Origin: Boswellia sacra
Lineage: Eukaryota > Streptophyta > Magnoliopsida > Sapindales > Burseraceae
Reading direction: 5' to 3'
Assembly (NCBI GenBank): GCA_013180625.2
Contig: SNVD02001360.1
Location: forward strand, 62,001 to 126,000
DNA: 64,000 nucleotides
Shown here one piece after another: positions 59,746 to 64,000 of the stretch. Position 1 is the first letter of the stretch, and the number at the start of each line of letters is the position of its first letter. The translations under genes were made by a program, and so were the position numbers. The notes below the pieces were generated by a model that was not told the DNA's origin, ran no database searches, and was given only the letters and a program-made list of their open reading frames with translations.

Positions 59746-60499
59746 TCGAATAAAAAAATATCCCATGAATTTATAGCTACATAACAATCATTTAATTTTC
59801 TTTTTTATCTTGAACAATGTGCATCATTTAGCTCACGATGCTGCTATAAATGCATGAAACTACTACATATATGACAAAATGAATCTCTATTTAATTTGTA
59901 ATTGCACTTGATTTCTCGAATTGCGTTGCGTAGGTCCATTGATCTTCAACTATGCGCATTATTCTACTAGGAGCAAACCAAAATCGATTGACCCATATTC
60001 ATGGGAAAAGGAATGTAATGTAGCGTAACTTGAAAACTTCAAGTGATTTATTTATTTATTTGTTTTTTAGTTAAAATAGGATTTCAAATATTGTAAGATA
60101 TCAATTAGGATTAGAATTTTATATTAAGTTTATACATTTCTTTTAGCTTAAATTTACTAAGCTATAAATAAGATTGTTATCCATTTATTTTGGTTAGACT
60201 TTTGATTAATAAAATTTTAGAATTTTCTTTGAAACGTCTTGTCATGAATTCGACTTCTCCTCCGTGTATTTTGGTGTTTATCCTACCACTACCTCTGGTG
60301 CATTAGTCGATATCAAAGTCATCTCCCGTCCCCCTTGATCACAGTGTCTACCCCCTAAAACCTTTAATCTTCATCAAATACCTTTCCATTTAAAAAAAAC
60401 AATGCCACTCCTTTCAGCCGTACCAGTACTACCTCTTTTGCGTCAGTGTGAAACCTATGACAGTTCCCCTCCCATATATGTATATAAGCATTTTAAATA
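59746..60499. other. Intergenic stretch, no gene recognised
   Basis: AT-rich, no supported feature. Confidence 0.5.
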
Positions 60500-60800
60500 G
60501 GGGTAATTTTAATTTGTCCCTGAAGTTAGACCTAAAAAAAATTTGAGGACTTCAATTTTTTGAAATCTAAGATTGCCCCCTGAAGTTACTATAGTACCGT
60601 TAGATTTAACAGAAAATGTATTAAACTGTTAGATTTAATAGAAAATATTACTGTTTATTAGCATTAAGTTACTATTTAATATATTTTCTGTTAAATCTAA
60701 CGGTACTACAGTAACCTCAGGAGGCAATCTTAGATTTCAGAAAACTGATGTCCTCAATTTTCTTTAAGCCTAACCTCAAAAGGTAAATTAGAATTATCCT
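60500..60800. mobile_element. Foldback MITE with perfect 9-bp target duplication
   Basis: TTTTAAATA flanks both sides (60491-60499 and 60801-60809). The arms run GGGGTAATTTTAATTTGTCC ... CTGAAGTTACTATAGTACC-GTTAGATTT and back as AAATCTAACGGTACTACAGT ... TTAGAATTATCCT. Nearly the whole 301 bp folds into one long hairpin. The 9-bp duplication suggests a Mutator-like origin. Confidence 0.9.
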
Positions 60801-60809
60801 TTTTAAATA

Positions 60810-62270
60810 TTTCTTCTTTTAAACCTTGGAATTAATTTTGAACTGACTTGTCGGATCAAAAGGGTGAGACAATGACGTGATACAAAGTGAGCTAGTGATA
60901 AACTTGTGCAATATTTGGATGTAGCAAACTCGTGTAAAAGGTCTTATTGAGTTGGGTTATATATTTATTATTCCAGGGGCTCTTGGATTATCCAAAGTTT
61001 CTTTCAATTCCGCTCTACATTGCTGGTAATTCTTATACAGGAAACTAAAGGTAGGTTTTTTTCAATGATTTAAGTTTGGGCTTTTAAGCACATATATTTT
61101 ATCATTTGATTTGCTGAAGAAAATTAAAATAAAAACATAAAGAATATACTTTACAGGAAAGATCCCTCTGTCGTAGAAAAGAATGCAAAATCTACATGTA
61201 CACATTAAAAACATGACTTTAAACTTTATAAACAATGCTTTACATGTGAAATTTATAAATTAAAATTTTGCATTAAATTCTAAGTAAAAAGGAGAGAATA
61301 CTTATATTTGCACAAAAAAAAAAAATAGAATACTATTTTTTCTGTTCTCATCAATATCATGTTGTTGCAAGTATAGAAAAGGGACATGTCGCACCATCGA
61401 ATATCAAAGCACACAATCACCTTCAATTGGCACCTAATATTTTTAAAAAATATCAAAACTTTTGACTAATATTATCAAAAGCCCTAATATATATATATAT
61501 ATATATATGTAGGGAGGGAGAGAGATTGGTCAACGTAAATTTAATGTCTATTGCATTGTTATACGATATTGGAAAGAATTATTAAATGTAAAAGATAACA
61601 TAATTTTAAATGTGAAAGTAAAGTTTATGAAACTTGTAAATGAGATTAAGAAAAATTATAAAAGCGAGCTGCTGCATGGTACAGCTGCTGTACCGCAGCA
61701 AAATCCAAAGTTTCATATAGAGTGTTAGATATGTGAGCCTTTTAAGTTAGAAGAGTCTAAATAAGCCAGATAGATAAAAGAAATTATCTATGTTGATAAA
61801 TTTGATCTCTATTAATTTGTTATTACCTAACTCACTTATCTACTTGTGTTTATCTTTATACATGCTAATCTATAACTGTATAAATAAATAAATAGAAGGA
61901 GAATAAGAGAGGCAGAAAGGGTATCAATACATCATCATCATCTTTGTAATTCTCATATTGAATCAATTTTGCAGGAAAAATGAAGGCATTACCAAATTAT
62001 TAATTCTCGTGTTCTTACTTTTCTTCTCTTTTTCTTAACTCTCTTGTTTTTACTTTCTTTTTTGTCTCGTTGATCATTGAATAAACATTCAGACATTCTC
62101 CCAAATAGAGTTTCTTCTCAATTTTTGTGTTCCATTTCTCCCTTTCTTCCGGATTTTCAACGCTTTCTTGGTTAATTTGTAATGGGTTCTCCAATTGGGG
62201 TTTGGCTTGTTTTATGTTCCTTCATGCAATATGGCTGAAAAAAAAACAAATGGCCTCAATACGATTATAA
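60810..62270. other. Intergenic stretch with an AT microsatellite
   Basis: (AT)n at about 61488-61508. A small GCTGCTGTACCGCAGC-type palindrome at about 61670-61700 recalls the GCTGC palindromes of the hairpin at 37802. No gene recognised. Confidence 0.5.
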
Positions 62271-62284
62271 AAATCGTAGAAATA

Positions 62285-62541
62285 CCTGTAAAACAGTACT
62301 TAATAACCTCGCTTGATTAGGTACCGTGTCGGTGATAAACAACAACACTGGGGACATTTTTTTTTGAAAGATAAGCTCAAATCGCATCTTGCCCAGTGCT
62401 TTAGATCCCTGCAGGTAGTCATAGAATATATCTAGCAAACTAAATTGTTTCATTTTAACATAAATAGTTGAGAATTAACACATATACGTACCTTCTTAAC
62501 TCCAAGAGCGCTTTGGACAGTTTCATCGTTCGACCAATTGT
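62285..62541 (-). pseudogene. Serine carboxypeptidase-like (SCPL) gene remnant
   Basis: Two minus-strand exon pieces. The first (62492-62541) reads NWSNDETVQSALGVKK and ends at a GTACGT donor; it matches the family block before the last third (typically W-x-N-D-x-V-R-x-A-L). The second starts after CTGCAG at 62408; KHWARCDLSLSF and NVPSVVVYHR follow in two frames, then a stop. These are SCPL landmarks just upstream of the catalytic Asp segment. SCPL proteins are secreted or vacuolar alpha/beta hydrolases that act as peptidases or acyltransferases. Frame changes and missing flanking exons mark it as a relic. Confidence 0.7.
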
Positions 62542-62762
62542 ATGAGTAATAATAATTTATAAAACTAAAAAAGAGCAAACTTATATGGGTTAATATGATT
62601 AATTAAGTATTTGCATTTTCTATGTCGGAAGTAAGTGTACTCCTTTTTAATTGGTTCGTTTAGCTTTTAATCTAATTAATCCAACCTTAATCAAGTATTT
62701 GTGATTCTATATCATTACCCGATACTGGAGTCTCGATCGGATGTTGAATTGGTGAAAGTAGA

Positions 62763-64000
62763 TGTTAGGTGTGCAACTAAAGTCCCACATTGGCTAGAAG
62801 TGGAGATAAATTGGCGAAAGTAGATGTTAGGTACGCAACCAAATTCCCATATTGACTAAAAGTGGGGAGAATCATCGATATACAAGTATAAATAATATCT
62901 CTATTGGTATAACGGGGTAGAGTCCAAAAGCAAATCTATGAGGGCTTAGGCCCAAAATAGACAATATCAATGTCAATGTAGAGTTTTGTGTGATACATAG
63001 TCCCAACAAATATATTAAAGCGAGACTTCGGTGTCCAATGTGATGAGTCCCTAGTTCCACACAAGAAGGGTCGATGTTGCTACCTCCACCAAGAGAATCT
63101 TCTTCGAGGGCGGGTATTGTTGAGTCTCATATTAGATGGTTGAAGTCTTGTTGAGGGGGGTCTTGAGACATAGGGGATTGTTGAGTCTCACATTGGATGG
63201 TTACAGGGGGTCTGGAGGTATATAAAGAGATTGGTCACTCCACCTAACAGGTTAGCCTTTTAGGTTAGATACTTGGAGCCTTTACAAGTGGTATCAAAGC
63301 TATGCCCTATACCTATAGTCATGTAGAAGAAATTCTTAGAATGTGGAATGAAGGTTAAGCTTTCGATTGGATCTGTGATTGAGCTCTATTGGACAGGCGG
63401 TGTGCTTCAAATGCTTCATGGACGTGTCATAACCCCAACATAATAAAAAAGAGTTGACTTGGACTGCTTTTTGGGTTGGACACCTAGAACCTCCACAAGT
63501 GATATCAGAGCCATGCCCTAGACTGTCCTGTAGAAGAAATCTTAGAATAATGAACAAAGGTTAAACTCAATTGGATCCGTACTTGAGCTCTATGGACAGG
63601 TAGTATGCTTTGGATGCTACATAGACGTATCCTGACCGCAACACGATGAAGAGGAGTTGACTTGGACTGTGCAAGCTCTCAAGATAGGCAGGAGTAGACG
63701 GATGATCGTTTTGAGGGGAGGTCAGGACAATGCGGAATGGTGTGGTCCTTTGTTTGAGGAGAGGATTGTTAGGTGTGCGACTAAAGTCCAACATTAACTA
63801 GAAGTGGGGAGGATCATATATTTATAAGTATGGACAAATATCTCCATTAATATTAGACATTTTGGGTAGTGTTCAAAAACAAATTCATGAGAGCTTAGAC
63901 TTAAAGTAGACAATATCATATGAATGTGGGGATATAAACTGAGAAGTCTTCTTCCATGAGGAGGCTGCGGTTCCGTTTCAAAAGGTCTGGTTTGCAGATG
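62763..64000. mobile_element. TRIM-like LTR-retrotransposon debris, runs off the window
   Basis: TGTTAGGT(G/A)(T/C)GC(A/G)AC followed by CCCACATTGGCTAGAAGTGG-type sequence occurs at 62763, 62825 and 63767, each looking like an LTR start. GTTGAGTCTCACATTGGATG-type LTR starts also occur at about 63120 and 63181. A primer-binding-site-like TGGTATCAAAGC is at 63289-63300. No coding capacity; nested or rearranged short non-autonomous LTR elements. Confidence 0.6.
63261..63671 (+). repeat. About 205-bp direct repeat including primer-binding-site-like sequence
   Basis: 63261-63467 and 63471-63671 share GTGGTATCAAAGC/GTGATATCAGAGC, ATGCCCTA, TGTAGAAGAAAT, TTGAGCTCTAT, GGACAGG, ATGCT and GAGTTGACTTGGACTG in order. 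Confidence 0.8.

Noticed and set aside
1..64000. tRNA and rRNA genes
   Set aside because: I looked for the GGTTCGAATCC-type B box and its complement and saw no convincing cloverleaf; a tRNAscan run would be decisive.

Overview
The window is nuclear DNA from a flowering plant. Multi-exon genes with GT-AG introns, a plant-specific gene set (ankyrin-TM protein, ZAT-type zinc finger, LRR, carboxylesterase, serine carboxypeptidase-like) and dicot-style transposons all point to a eudicot. The overall look is Citrus-like, but that is an impression from composition and gene types, not a proven assignment. Only two protein-coding genes look intact: an ankyrin-repeat membrane protein of the BDA1/PGG class (25243-28227, two exons) and an intronless C2H2 zinc-finger repressor of the ZAT10/STZ class (42980-43726). 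Everything else that resembles protein is transposon sequence, a gene fragment carried inside a transposon, or a decayed gene.

Layout. 484-3484: a CACTA transposon (3-bp target duplication ACT) carrying a broken trihelix transcription-factor fragment. 3541-8831: a complete but inactivated Ty1/copia retrotransposon. It landed about 60 bp upstream of a carboxylesterase pseudogene (8895-9877). 10883-15332: a second CACTA element (target duplication CAT) that carries a nearly whole, intron-containing TRM/LONGIFOLIA-like (DUF4378) gene, now broken. 15423-16075: an ankyrin/PGG pseudogene. 18919-22453: a 3.5-kb solo LTR with a perfect 5-bp target duplication, inserted in one of two copies of a T-rich duplicated segment. 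25243-28227: the intact ankyrin/PGG gene, with a duplicated segment in its intron. 31950-35762: nested wreckage: a Ty3/gypsy gag-protease relic on the minus strand split by a PIF/Harbinger-like MITE, then a hAT-like inverted-repeat element, then a third ankyrin/PGG fragment that is itself split by a 550-bp MITE with a perfect 9-bp target duplication.

36009-37914: a further MITE with long terminal inverted repeats and a 113-bp hairpin. 38009-49750: the zinc-finger gene lies between two blocks that are each repeated in inverted orientation about 10 kb apart. 52495-59745: a probable Mutator-like element with degenerate inverted ends. It contains an Ulp1-type SUMO-protease exon, an array of more than fifteen short palindromes built on CACGAC/GTCGTG, and a decayed multi-exon LRR gene on the minus strand. 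60500-60800: a foldback MITE. 62285-62541: a serine carboxypeptidase-like remnant. 62763 to the end: TRIM-like LTR-element debris.

The genes do not form a pathway. The recurring theme is host-gene capture and tandem-family decay: three transposons contain host exons, and the ankyrin/PGG family has one intact and two dead copies within 20 kb. I see no CRISPR array, operon, rRNA or tRNA gene. I did not find a clearly new biological system. The nearest candidates are the palindrome array inside the Ulp1-bearing element and the nearly complete gene inside the second CACTA element.
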